Source: Sipunculus nudus (lineage: Eukaryota > Annelida > Sipuncula > Golfingiida > Sipunculidae). From it: 64,000 nt of DNA. Numbering within the stretch: position 1 is the first letter of the stretch; each line of letters begins with the position of its first letter. Shown here piece by piece: positions 1 through 13,000 of the stretch. Where the stretch lies: contig CM049320.1 in the NCBI GenBank assembly GCA_026874595.1, positions 22,577,714 to 22,641,713 of the forward strand, read 5' to 3'. The notes under the pieces are model-generated. The model made no database searches, had not been told where the DNA came from, and worked only from the letters and a program-made list of their open reading frames with translations. A program made the translations under genes and the position numbers.

Positions 1-640
1 TTTTGAGATTTATTATGGTTAACAGTAAACAAAACTTATCTTCATTAAAAAAAAATGAAAAATCTTATAACAGGTTACAGAAAATATGTCAGGCCAGGAG
101 GTGCCTGTAATTGCATAGAACATTTATTTTAATGGTCAATATTGTTACGGAACCTAATGACAACGGATCATGTAATCGCAACGAGCATAAATTTTGTCAT
201 GGAGATTAAAAAAAATCAGATTGTGTAACACTAGGCAGAGTGAAATGTCTAGGGGAATGAATAAAGAAGTCAGTGTTTTTTGTTAACAAATAATTAAAAT
301 TTATTCTTAAAACAATCTTAACATTACAATATACTAAATCAATACAATTACACAGTATAAAAACACAGTATAATAAATAAAGTGTACATTACCTGGATAC
401 CACCACTGTCACAGCGACAACAAGTCCTTTAAAACGTATAATCAAGATGATCAGTTCACATAAATCTTCTAGAGAATAATAGTACAATTCAATCACAAAA
501 TTAATCTGTTGTAATTCAAAAGTGAAGTTCTTGTAATAATCCCGAAAACAAACTGGAGACAGGCGCTACTTAACCTGCATAAAGTTCGTAGAATCTAGAG
601 AACATAACAATACATAATACACACGCCCAAAGAACATTAC
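1..640. other. AT-rich sequence without recognised features
   Basis: Poly-A/T runs and short AT words; no open frame with family resemblance, no clear repeat partner inside the window. Confidence 0.4.
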
Positions 641-910
641 AAGACACTCCCTAATAGAGCGCGACCAGCACAGAAAGTTCCAGATTAGTATGGCCGCTGT
701 GTTTCTACACTTCAGACCCACTCGTGGGCCGGCCAGCTGCACGTCTCCCATGGCAACGGACAATGCTAGCGTCACACAGACTCATGTAATACTGCTGCAC
801 ACAATAAAAGAGACACCTGTAACAATATGTATAACAAAATTCAAGTTGATCACTGGTTGAAGAAAAAACTTGCTAATGCTGTCCAAATGGCCATAATTGC
901 AAGTATAAAA

Positions 911-1054
911 TGGCACTCGTCTCGATGCTCTGTCGTTTTACAGATCGAGTTCAGCTCTCGATTGGCATGGCAGGGTCTTCGCTGCTGGGATTGGTGAAGG
1001 GAATGTATGCAGCTTTTGCCTTTGTGACTGTGGGTGCTGTATCTTTTCTTTAAA
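911..1054 (+). other. Unrecognised short ORF in a CpG-richer segment
   Basis: ATG at 911 opens 47 codons (MALVSMLCRFTDRVQLSIGM ... then TAA), rich in Gly and hydrophobic residues. The next 80 bases read VTGAGKTVAVSGGFLLGLVA in another frame after an acceptor-like tctttaaag. The frame then runs into a dispersed repeat near 1250. The surrounding 640-1150 is richer in CpG than the flanks, so it might be a first exon or promoter. No family assigned. Confidence 0.15.
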
Positions 1055-1249
1055 GTCACCGGTGCGGGAAAAACGGTGGCGGTCTCTGGCGGCTTTCTGC
1101 TCGGCTTGGTGGCATCACGTTTATTGGCTCTCAAAATTATGCTTAAGGGGCGTTCAGGGCTCGGGTCTTTACCACAGCAACCTGTAGCTGCTCGACAAAG
1201 CGAAAAACATTTTCAGTCAGTCAGACTGGCACTTTGGAATAACCGTAGT

Positions 1250-1414
1250 TTAAAGGGGCCCAATCACCTATCTGACCTTTACAAACTTAAGGTAATCCCT
1301 TGGAGCTTTCATAAAAATAGGCCAGAAAACGTGGATATCACTGCACACAGATTGCTTGTTTTGTTAATATCAACATGTTAATAATATGTGGGGGCCCGCC
1401 AAAATAATAAAAAA
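1250..1414 (+). repeat. Repeat C copy 1, left part
   Basis: Contains CACCTATCTGACCTTTA and ACGTGGATATCAC, matching in inverse orientation the sequence at 42841-42960. It stops exactly where element B1 begins, and its continuation is found after B1 at 4385. Confidence 0.75.
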
Positions 1415-4384
1415 ACAAGGCCTACAGGCCTAATGCGAACCTGTGCATTGGGAAAAACACCAGGTATTATGCTTCAATGCTGGACCATTACTTTTCATGT
1501 ATATGAACAATGCAGGTACTAAACATTTTGAATAAGAAACAATTACACAAACATCACTGCTGAAATTCTGGCATGGGTGCACACAACACTAAAAAGATTG
1601 TAGCTGGCACCACCAGTCTTGTATACAACGTAGCTATCAGAGATATATACATATGCCCAATTTCAGACTGATATATCAAACCCCTCCTGAGAAAAACGCA
1701 GGGACACACACTGTGCAAAAGTCATTGTAGGTGGCGACACCTATCTTGTGAGCGAGAAAGCCATCAAAGACACATAGACAGGTCAAAATATTAGGCCAAT
1801 ACATCAAGTTTACCTTGAGTCTGATGCATGGGGCTGAACAGGCTTAGTGGAGAAAGGCTGTTGCCCCGAGTGAACTGTGACAAATTGCTTGCTCAGGTTA
1901 CTGCACTGAGTGAACTCATGACCTGCACCTGGCTAGACTGAGTGAACTTTTGACCTGTACCTGGCTGCACTGAGTGAACTCTTGACCTGTTGCATAATCT
2001 GACACAGTTAACAGTCTGCCAAAGCTATAAATAGAATGCAGCTACTGCACTGAGTAAACTCTTGACCATACCTGGCTGCACTGAGTGAACTCTTGACCTG
2101 TTGCCTAATCTGATACAGTTGGCAGTCTGCCAAAGCTATAATTAGATCCAGACTGACCTCTAGCCTGTTGCCAAATCTGAAATAGTAGCCACACCATTGC
2201 ATAAACTCATGCAGGTGCCCTGCCTTGAGGGGCTTGACACCCATGAAGTGATCACATGGTGCCCATGAGGTGTTCACATGTCACCCATGAGGTGATCACA
2301 TGCCTTGTACTTGGCTGCACTGAATGGAATCTTGACCTATATCTGGCTGCACTTAACGAACTCTTGATCTGTTGCCAAATCTGAAAGAGTTGACAGTTTC
2401 TCAACCTATTTAAAGATACGGATTCAATCTTGGCCTGTTGGTATATCTGTTAACACATACTGAAAGACTTTGGCTAAAATTTTTTTATTATTCATATTTA
2501 TAAACTTTTTTTATCAAAATATCTAGAATAATAAAAGATGACCAATGACCCCCGTACAAAAAAAGATTAATATAGGTGGCACCACCAATACCTGAATTTC
2601 ATATATGACTCATGTGACCAACAATGGCAAAAAAATAGGTGATGATAGCTCCGGCCGTTTCTGAGACTGTCATTTTAGTATGCTTTTTTGGACAGACAGT
2701 TCAACTTCCTGTAACTCGGCCAAAATTCAACAAACATGAACCATTGGAACAAAATTGAGGGAGATGGTATAAAAGATTATTTCTGTGAAATATTGAACAA
2801 TTTGGCTTGAGTGTTTCGGAGGAGAAGGTTTTAAAGTTTTTTATAGCTTTTTCTCTATAAAATTTAAGAAAATGCAGAGTTTTTGAGATGGCTAATTTTT
2901 TGCATTAAATTTCATTAGCTAGCTCCAATAATTTTCAAAATAAAATAGGTTATCGTACAGAAGACAAATGCCGCCACACCATCGCATTAGCTCACAGGTC
3001 CCCTAAAAATTATTAATAATGCAAATGAATGCAAAATTGTGATACAGATACATCTCACTGATGGCAAAATCTTGAATTAATTTGACTATGGATACCAATT
3101 ATTTATAATCCATGTACAGCCGTCTTTATATACCCATAGAAAGCTATATACCTGTAATTGTAAACATTGCCTGGCATGAGGAATATCTAAAAATCATAAA
3201 TCTACATTTTTTAAAAGCTTTTAAAAAACATTCTTTTCAATATTAACCATAGATAACTTGAAATCTAAATGTCTGGTGGCATGATGTAATAAATGCTGAT
3301 AAACTGGTGCCAGTCTAGATGTATCTGCTTCACACAGCTAACATATATGGTAAAATGACTCAATTCAATCTTTATAATTCAGCCAAAATTAATTCTTTGG
3401 AACCATAAAAGACAATTATTATAAGAATTTTTCAGGGGATTATTCTTGTAAAATATTAAACAAACTGGCCTCAGTAGCGTTAGTCAAAAAATGTTTTACA
3501 GGTTTATAACTCATATGGGAAAATACAGCAAAATGGCTAAGTTAAGCTTCCCATAACTCAGCCAAAAATCACTGAACCAAAACCATTTGAACAAACTTGA
3601 ATTTACAACATCTAAGAACAATTAATTTGTGAGATTTAAGAATTTGGTCCAGTGGTTTTTGAGGAGAAGATCTTTGTAGCCACTGAGCTAAAATGGGCTG
3701 TTACAGCATATGACTAAATTTAGCTTCCCATAACTCAGCCAAAAGTCACTAAACTGAGACCATTTGAACAAACTTCAGAAAGCACTACCCTAGAATCATT
3801 TCTGTGCGATATTAAACTATTTGGCCATATGGTTTCAGAGAAGAAGTTTTTTGTAGCCATCAGTATGATACAGGCACTGATGACCCCCGTACAAAAAAGG
3901 CCGATGCAGGTGGCGCCACCAATACCTAAATTTCAGATATGTCTTATGTCAACAACATTGGCATATAATTTGGTGATGATAGCTCCAGCCATTTCTGAGA
4001 CTGTAATTTTAGTATGCTTTTTTGGACAGATGACAAAGTTTAACTTCCTGTAACTCGGCCAAAAATCACCGAACTTAAACCATTCGAACAAACTTGAGAA
4101 AGATTGTTCCAGGGATCATTTCTGTGAAATATTGGACAATTTGGCTGAACAGTTTCAGAGAAGAAGATTTTTAAAGCTTTTTTAGCTTTTTCCCTATAAA
4201 ATCTAAGAAAATGCAGTTAGCCAAAAAATAAGCAAAATCCGATATAGTTTTTTAGATGACTAATTTTTTGCATAAAATTTTGTGATGCTACCTCTTGCCG
4301 TTTTAAAGATAGTATGGGTTAACGTACAGACGACGGACGCCGGACGACGCCACACCATCGCATAAGCTCACAGGTTCGCTAAAA
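1415..4384 (+). mobile_element. Element B copy 1 (tandem-core, subterminal inverted repeats)
   Basis: Starts ACAAGG with the palindromic AGGCCTACAGGCCT at 1418-1431, then GCGAACCTGTG at 1435-1445. Its inverse CACAGGTTCGC sits at 4369-4379, followed by TAAAA. The inside holds arrays of diverged tandem units of about 180-190 bases (for example CCATAACTCAGCC at 3549 and 3727) and a short-unit array near 1860-2345. A second terminus-like sequence at about 2988-3011 suggests internal duplication. No protein-coding capacity seen. The ends look like non-autonomous Helentron/HINE ('pearl'-type) elements of bivalves. Confidence 0.7.
1860..2345 (+). repeat. Short tandem array inside element B1
   Basis: Words such as CTGCACTGAGTGAACTC and TTGACCTGT recur about ten times with irregular 30-60-base spacing. 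Most of the array is missing from the other B copy. Confidence 0.65.
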
Positions 4385-4612
4385 ATTCAACATGGGCATC
4401 TGGAAGCAAGTCAGATAATTCGGAGCTATGCAAATGGTGTTTTGCAACAAGTCACCTTTCTGCCTCGGCATATATGCAACCTACCACCTTAGGTTACATG
4501 TTTTTTTACATTTGTCAACATTGCTGTGTTTACAAACATGTTGTTGATAAACTAGTTTAGACATCCTTTACAAAGGCCTTATAAGAACTTTTTGCAACCA
4601 AAAGTACCCTTA
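4385..4612 (+). repeat. Repeat C copy 1, right part
   Basis: Continues the repeat broken by B1: TTTTGCAACAAGTCACCTTT and GTCAACATTGCTGTGTTTAC match, inverted, the intact copy at about 42562-42800. Confidence 0.75.
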
Positions 4613-4679
4613 GAACATTAATATATACACAAAAGAAGCCATAAATCACATACATTTCTTTTCTAAAAGGTAGGTGATT

Positions 4680-5875
4680 TTGCACCTTTAAGAAAAATTC
4701 AGATTATGAATTAAAATTGCTTTGTTTTCGCCAAAACAGATATATGTCTCCCCATGAGCTAAATCAAAACATAAGGGTTTAAAAATACGTTCTCCGATCA
4801 AGAATGGCTGAGATTTCGGTAGAAAGAACTGGTGTGTAATGAAGGAGAAAAAAGTATTTAATACTTCAAAAGGTACGGTGCTACTCAATAATCCTAGAAT
4901 TGCACAGATCTGACCATGAAGATCAAGGTCAAGATCATCAGTGCCCATAATACTTTGAGAACTAAGTGGAAACAACTTGTGTGTTGAATCTGGCAGCAAA
5001 ATATGCAATACTTCGTAAGTTAATGTGTTCACAAAACAATCACTATAATTCGACTTATTTGACCTTGAAAGTCCAGGTCAAGGTTGTCATATATCAAACT
5101 GTTCAGAGAACTGCATTGAAACAAGAGGTGTAACTAAATGGATGAAAAAATGTGAAATACTAAAGTTATGGGGTTCACAAAAATGTTATAAATTATCAAA
5201 TTTGACCTTGAATTAGTACGTCGTCATGAATTTTCAAACTCGTCCAAGATTTTGGTAGAAACAATTTGTTTTCAAAAGTTATCGCATTCACAAGGTATCC
5301 TACAGACAACATCGACAACATTGGATGACAGATGATGGCACTGAAAAAAACGTGTCGCCTGGTGTGTGTGTGTGTGCGTGGGAGGGGGGGGGGGACATAA
5401 TGATAAGACCATGTTCATTTGATGATGTACTACAACATACAGACTAATAGTCCAACAATCAAATTTCGCAGAAATAATATGTCTTTTGATTTTGGCTCTC
5501 GTTGTCTTTCACGCTTGATAAGCAACCAAAATTATGACGTGGAGTAAATCTTGAGGGCACATGAAAACTTAAAACAGATGGACTATGACATGTGGAGACA
5601 TCTGCAGGGGAATATTAAAACTAAAATACACTGAGAAATTTGACCAAAATTTTAGAATTTTGACCTGGAGAGAAACATTTTTCAGATAGACACTCCAAAA
5701 CCTATCCAAACCAAGGTATGTATGAGAGCAATCACTGGTCCAAATTTGAATGAAATCTGATAAAATTTAGGAACGTTATCTAACGAAAGTGAAAAAAAAA
5801 CTTGACAGACAGACAGAGGGACAGACAGACAAACCCAAATCAATGTCACCTGCATCTGTGGAGCGGGGGACAAAA
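4680..5875 (+). repeat. Dispersed repeat with ~150-base diverged tandem units and GACA-rich end
   Basis: Units containing TTGACCTTGAA / CAAGGTCAAG and 'CACAAA...' recur between about 4900 and 5270. The right end has (GACA)n (5805-5832) and then GCGGGGGACAAAAAAA. The beginning is not defined and there is no partner end in the window. Confidence 0.5.
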
Positions 5876-6924
5876 AAATGAAGTTAACTCAATCTATCAT
5901 CAGTACTTTTATTCTGAAATTGATCCATATTAACTGGCCACATTGTGAGTCCACATGATCCAACTACTTTAGCTTATTACCGAATACATAGTAGCCCCAT
6001 CTACACTCAAAATCTAAACCTCTCTAGATTCCCAAAACATGCTAGATCCAGGCCAAATGAGCTGAATTCAGTTTGGAGTGGCCTAAACTAGACCAGCTTT
6101 GTGAGATGGGTCTAGATTCTAGCATACACTAGACAGTGTTTGGAGCGCTCTGAATTTTGTGCATATACATAACTAAAGCCACATGCTAAAAACTGGAGAG
6201 ACCCATTCCAGATCCGGTGCAGTCCACCACTACTTGCTCTTTCCAAGCACGCTTAATATCAACCCAAAATTTCCTAGTGTAAACTCAATGCAAGGTTCAG
6301 ACCCATGGTCACTTGGCCAATCACAGTGTAAAAACCAGATGATATATATGGAACAAGCTAGGTTTGGTTATATTCAGCCACATCTTTCTGATGTAAATGT
6401 GCCTTTAAATGTCTCACTGATAACTCAACCTACCAGTTGTACATGTATATTATGGCCATGCAATGGGTAAAGATCCATAGTTTTTTTCTTATGCTTGTCG
6501 TGACTGTAGTTAATTTTTTCTCTATACACAGTCATCCTGCCCATTTTCTGCAACACAGAGAATCTTCCAAAATGTGTGCCTTGTCCTTGAGATTAGCTCA
6601 TGCCACATCTTTGATATTTCTTAATACACACATATCTGATATTACTAAGTCAGCTCATTACCCATAAATTAGGTCACCCTGACCTATTTTTCTTTAATTC
6701 TATGTAGGTAATAATCTCAAGAGATAAAATGTGTATATTGTCCAATAAAGTTTTGCTTCATGATCTACTGAATATATTCTCTATTTTGAAAATTCAATGC
6801 TAGACAATGCACCATTTAAATGTTTTTAAGCCAGTTGGAAGTAGATATGCAGGATGGTCATGTTTTTGGTCCTTCCCTTTCATCAATTCATCTTCTGGTT
6901 ATTCCATATAAAATATGTATATCC
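5876..6924. other. Intergenic, downstream of MRPS22
   Basis: No gene or clear repeat seen. 5990-6140 repeats CTAGA-containing words (TCTAGATT, GCTAGATC, ACTAGACC) in both orientations, a possible degraded inverted repeat. Confidence 0.4.
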
Positions 6925-6930
6925 TTTATT
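6925..6930 (-). terminator. MRPS22 polyadenylation signal AATAAA
   Basis: Minus-strand AATAAA 11 bases past the TGA stop. The 3' UTR would be very short, so a later signal may also be used. Confidence 0.5.
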
Positions 6931-6941
6931 GATGTGTCCTG

Positions 6942-7046
6942 TCACGACCCTGTCATGGCCGACCCTTCAACTGTATCTCCAGCTTTTAATGCCTGTAATG
7001 CCAGTTCAATTTTGCCCAACTGTTTGGCATCTTCATTCATAAATAC
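6942..7046 (-). CDS. MRPS22: MRPS22 exon 8 (terminal, stop codon)
   Basis: 105 nt after acceptor ttccag. Encodes VFMNEDAKQLGKIELALQAL, then KAGDTVEGSAMTGS and TGA. Corresponds to the mammalian C-terminal [24 protein letters not shown]. The phase matches exon 7, and a polyadenylation signal follows within 20 bases. It is isolated from exon 7 by a block of dispersed repeats. Confidence 0.88.
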   Translation of the reverse strand, partial: VFMNEDAKQLGKIELALQALKAGDTVEGSAMTGS

Positions 7047-10000
7047 CTGGAAAACACAGGAAAAATAAATTCAAATATAGAAACAAGGCCTTCAGGCCTA
7101 ATGCGAACCTGTGCATTGGGAAATACACCAGGTATAATGCTGCAATGCTGGACCATGACTTCTCATGTATATGAACAATGCAGGTACTAAACATTTTGAA
7201 TAAGAAACAATTACACACACATCACTGCTGAAATTCTGGCATGGGTGCACACAACACAACTAGGGACCCATGGGTCTCAACACTCAGTTGAATTTGTCTA
7301 TAAGGATATTTTGAAAGAAATTTTTCAGAATGACAGTCCTGTGACCTTAACCAATGACCCTGTGACCAAAAAATCTTAGAACTTAATATCCTTGAACTTG
7401 CAGGATTAGGATTATTGTAACAATCTTTTAAAAAGTGACCTTGACCTCTGACCAGATAACCTCTACAGGTTTCCTCACTTTGGGCAAGTAAGCCATATGA
7501 ACATTGGAAAGTTCAGGATGAAAAGTTTGATTTACAGTGCATCCACAATCTTTTTAAAGATGTGGCTTCTGTGACCTTCAACTTAGATCGCTGGACCCTG
7601 AAAATCAAAATGAATTTACATATGTGGTTGGTCATTATTAAATCAAATTTGAAGCTAGTCTGTCTATCCAAAGCAGAATTATCATCCATAAACTAATTTG
7701 AAAATGGATGGGCCCTGTGACCTTGATCTTTGACCTATGACCCAAAAATCAAACAGAATCTTCCCCTAGTGGCAGGTTAGCAATATCTTGAAGATGGAAG
7801 GTTTGCGATGAAATGTTTGGCTTCAAATGCATACACATTCCATTTAAAGAAATGGGTCCTGTGACCTTGACCTTGGACGTTGGACCCCAAAATCAACATG
7901 GTTCTTACTTTAGTGGTGGGCCATTTATAAGTTAAGTTTGAAACCAATATCAAACTTAACTGGAGTTATCATCTGGAAACTAATTTGTGTGGATGGACGG
8001 ATTGACAGACAGACAGACATACAAACAGACAGACTGACACACAGGGTCAGGGTGATTAGTATAGGGCATCCACTTGTGATCAATAAACACACCAGGTTTT
8101 GGGACACCAGTTGTAATGACAGCTGAGAAACTGACATGATTGTTGTCATTTTATAGTAAATAAATAGAAAAATATTTGTTAAAATAGGAAAACCACCATG
8201 TTTCAGGAACTGACAAAACTAGTCATGGTTAATATTCAAGGCAAGATTCATGACAAACCATGCATTAATTATCAAGATATTGGTGGTTTTGTATCAAATT
8301 TTTTACTATTCTGGGGGGTACTTTCAAGCCCCATAACTCGAAGGAAAAAGGTTGCAGTGACCTAATTTCAGGTTTCCAAGGAAATTTTTAACTGACCTCC
8401 CTGTATGTTCACTTAGAAGTTTCTAGGACCAGCTGGTATGATTTGAGGTGATCACATGGTACCCATGAGGTGTTCACATGTCATCCATGAGGGGATCTCA
8501 TGCCTTGTGCTTGGCTGCACTGACTGAACTCTTGACCTATATCTGGCTGCACTGAATGAACTCTTGATCTATTGCCAAATCTGAAACAGTTGGCAGTTTC
8601 TTAACTTATGTAAATATACAGACACAATCTTGGCCTGTTGGCAAATCTGTTTACACATACTGAAAGACTTTGGCTAAAATGCTTTTTTTCAAGCTGAAAT
8701 ATTCATAAACTTTTTATCAAAATATCTAGAAAAATAAAAGATTCAGTTCTTTCATTGTTAAAGGTTCAATAATTCTGCCAAAAATCATTAAAGTAAACTT
8801 GAACAAAGGCCACCTTAGAATATTTTTTCTGCCATGTAACAGAAGTTATAATTGAAACAATAATTTTGTAGAAGAACAGTTTTGCAGTCCTCAGTTTGAG
8901 TTAGACATAATAATGGCCATAAGACCAACTTAAGTTTTTCTGATATTATTGAAAGAACCATGTCCTACGATAATTCTTTTGAAAAATTGAACGATTCAAC
9001 TTGACAGTTTGATCATATACATTTTAAGCTGAAAGAGGCTAAAATCATGAGGTTTATTGCCCATAAAAAACAGGTCAATTTAGGTGGCACATCAAAATCT
9101 GCAACCTCAAATATGAGTCATGTGACCAACATTTGCACAATACTTGGTAATGCTAGCTTCTGTCATTTCTGAGATAACTATGTCAGTATGCTTACTTGGC
9201 CAAATGACTGTTCAAATTTGTGTAACACCACTAAAATTCATCAAATGCAAACCATTTGAACATACGGGAGAGCTTGCCTCTCGGATCATTACTGTAAAAT
9301 CTGAACAATTTGGCTGGACCGTTTACAAGAAGACTTTTAAAGGTTTTTCAGCTTTTCCCCTATAAAATCTAAGTAAATGCAGAAAAAGCAAAAAACATAA
9401 GCTGAATCCCACAACATTTGATATGTTACAGATAATTGCATAAAATCTGGGGATGGTAGCTCCTGCAATTCCTGAGAAATTATGGGTTGATATACACATG
9501 ACCAATGACCCCTGTACAAAAAAAGGTCAATGCAGGTGGCGCCACCAATACCTGAATTTCATATATGACTCATGTGACCAACACTGGCATAAAATCTGGT
9601 GATGATAGCTCCAGCCTTTTCTGAGATCGTCATTTTAGTATGCTTTTTTGGACAGATGACTAAGTTCAACTTCCTGTAATTCAGCCAAAATTCACAGAAC
9701 TTGAACCATTTGAACAAACTTGAGAGAGATGGTATAAAAGATTATTTCTGTGAAATATTGAACAAATTGGCTTGACCGTTTCAGAGGAGGAGATTTTTAA
9801 GGGTTTTTTAGCTTCTTCTCTATAAAATCTGAAAAAATGCAGATTTTTTCAGATGGCTAATTTTTTGCATTAAATTTCATGATGTTAGCTCCAATCATTT
9901 TCGAAATAGTATGGGTTAACGTATACCTGTGATTGTAAACATTGCCTGGCATGAGGAATATCTAAAATCATAAATCTACATTTTTTAAAAGTTTTAAAAA

Positions 10001-13000
10001 AACATTCTTGTCAATATTAACCAAAGATAACCTGAAATCTAAATGTCTGGAGGCATGATGTAACGGATGCTGATAAACTGGTTCCAGGCTAGATGCATCT
10101 TCTTCACACAGCTAACATATATGGTAAAATGCCTCAATTCAATCTTTATTATTCAGCCAAAATTCATTCTTTGGAACCATAAAAAAACAATTATTATAAG
10201 AATTATTCAGGGGATTATTCTTGTAAAATATTAAACAAATTGGCCTCAGTGGCGTCAGTCAAAAAGCATTTTGCAGTTTTATAACTCATATGGGAATATA
10301 AAGCAAAATGGCAAAGTTAAGCTTCCAATAACTCAGCCAAAAATCACTGAACCAAAACCATTTGAACAAACTTGAATTATCAACATCTAAGGATAATTAC
10401 TGTGTGAGATTTAAGAATGGGCCCAGTGGTTTTTGAGAAGAAGATCTTTGTAGCAACTGAGCTAAAATGGGCTGTTATGGCATATGACTAAATTCAGCTT
10501 CCCATAACTCAGCAAAAATTCACTGAACTGAGACCATTTGAACAAACTTCAGAAAGCACTATCCTAGGATCATTTCTGTGCGATATTAAACAATTTGGCC
10601 AAATGGTTTCAGAGAAGAAGTTTTTTGTAGCTGTCAGTATGATACGGGCACTGATGACCCCCATTCAGAAAAGGCCAATGCAGGTGGCGCCACCAATACC
10701 TGAATTTCAGACATGTGACCAACATTGGCATAAAATTTGGTGATGACAGCTCCAGCCGTTTCTAAGATTGTAATTTTAGTATGCTTTTTTGGACAGATGA
10801 CTAAATTCAACTAGCTGTAACTCGGCCAAAAATTACCGAACTTAAACCATTCAAACAAATTTGAGAGAGATTGTTCCAGGGATCATTTCTGTGAAATACT
10901 GGACAATTTGGCTGAATAGTTTGGGAGAAGAAGATTTTTAAAGTTTTTTTTACCTTTTTCTCTATAAAATCTAAGAAAATGCAGTTAGCCAAAAAATAAG
11001 CAAAATCCAATAGAGTGTTTGAGATGACTAATTTTTTGCAGAAAATTTCTTGATGCTAACTCTTGCTGTTTTTAAGATAGTATGGGTTAACATACAGACG
11101 CCGGACGCTGGACAACTCCACACCATCGCATAAGCTCACAGGTTCGCTAAAAAGAAAACAAGAGACCAACAGGTCATGGTGCTCAGCTGAATTTTAAAAA
11201 TTTTAGCTAATGCTTAATACATGTATACTTCTTTCTGTTGTTTTTTTATACATAAATTATCACTGTTTATATAACATCATTGTTTAATCAACTGAAGACA
11301 CTGAGATGGTAGCACAAGCTATCTAGTTCAGATCTATTCTAGTTAAAGCAGGTCTACATACCTTTCCTACCAGTACTTTTTCATTTTCATCTGCTAGTTA
11401 AACTACCACTTTCCATAAGTAAGACAAAAATTCATTATTCTGTTGGAAAGATAATAAATATTACATTCACAGTTGACTTATGTGTATTATCAATAACTAG
11501 GCTGCATTTACTTCAAAACATCTTGTCAGCAGAAACTGAGGTAGCCGAAACTGATTCAAACTGAGTTCTGGCTGACAGGGTAACCACAAGAAATTTATGT
11601 AATATTTTTTCTTCATTAATTAGCAAATAAACCATGACTATATAAGCCTATGATGCCTCTGACTGTAAACTGGAAAAGCACTTTACTTCAGTTTATTGTG
11701 CATTTTGGTCTAAGAAGACATGGGCTGTACTGCTTATAACCTATATGACATAAGCAGTATGAACGTATTTGTGTAATATTCCTGTTTTATAAGGGATATA
11801 ATTTAAACTGTGAATTTATGCAATTGCTTTACTGTAACAGAAATTTGTTTTAATTAATTGAGATATTCATGATTGTGATGGGTTTTATCCATTTACAAGA
11901 CACAGATCATATGGGGCAAAGAATCCTACCTAAGTGCATACATGGGGTGGTAACTAAAATGTACTCTCACATATATTGCAGTTGGCTCTATTGCACGCTC
12001 CATAAGCAGTGGCTACACTACCTGCTGCATTAAACGGCCGCTGTCTCAGTGGAATTCCCCCTGCGTTATATTTAACCAAACACATTGCAGATGTCACCAG
12101 CACAAACAGATGTTCTTCGAGGTAAAGTTCACTTTTGCTGTGGAAAGCACTTGGTAGCACAGACTTTTTCACCCCCATTAGAATACACATGATGCAATTG
12201 ATGCTTTCAACACAGTCTGTATACTGACTTGCCTGAGGTCAGTTATCCCCTACTGTCTGCATATTTCCTGTATTGCATGCTACGTAGGCTTGCCCCGAGC
12301 ATAGCTATGTTTGTTTATTCACTAAGCCAATCAGATTTCTTCTACCAGTTCTGCAGATTTGTTTAAATGCAGAGCCAATCAGATTTTACTTTATCCAGCG
12401 CAAACTGACTGGGTGTGCCAAACCTGAAGAATCCTGCTATTTCTCACAGCATGTGGGTGGAAGGTCACCGGGCCGGGAAGTAATGCGCTGTGTTCAGAGC
12501 GTAGCTCTATTGGTGGGGATATAATTTTGTGATTTTCATGTTTGTATAGTTTCATGAGGGTTTAATTTCCGTGACCATACTAAACAGTGGCAATGTAAAG
12601 TATAAAGGCCTAACATATTGACAAACTAACCATCAGGTGCCAAAAACCTTAATAGTTTCACATGGACTCTAGGGTAAAATCTAATAGTTTAGGACCTGGG
12701 GCAAAATCTAATAGTGGAAATTAATAATGTTTATTATTGGCAAATAATACACTAATATTTAGTTTAATTATACTGATATTAATTATGATTTTAATATTCA
12801 ATTTCAGGGGCAGATCCAGGATTTCGAAAAGGGAAGGGTCATGCCTAAGAAGACTGAAACAAAACCAAAAAAAAAAAACAAGGGACCTATGGGTCACGGC
12901 GCTCAGCTGATCGTGATTGGACTATAAATGTTTCTCCACTGTGATACTATATCAAGTTGATAAAGCTTATGAATATCATGGACATGTTGGGCTATTATAA

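Noticed and set aside
1860-2345. CRISPR-like array of regularly spaced repeats
   Set aside because: Spacing is irregular, repeats are degenerate, and the genome is an intron-containing eukaryote; it is a tandem core of a mobile element.
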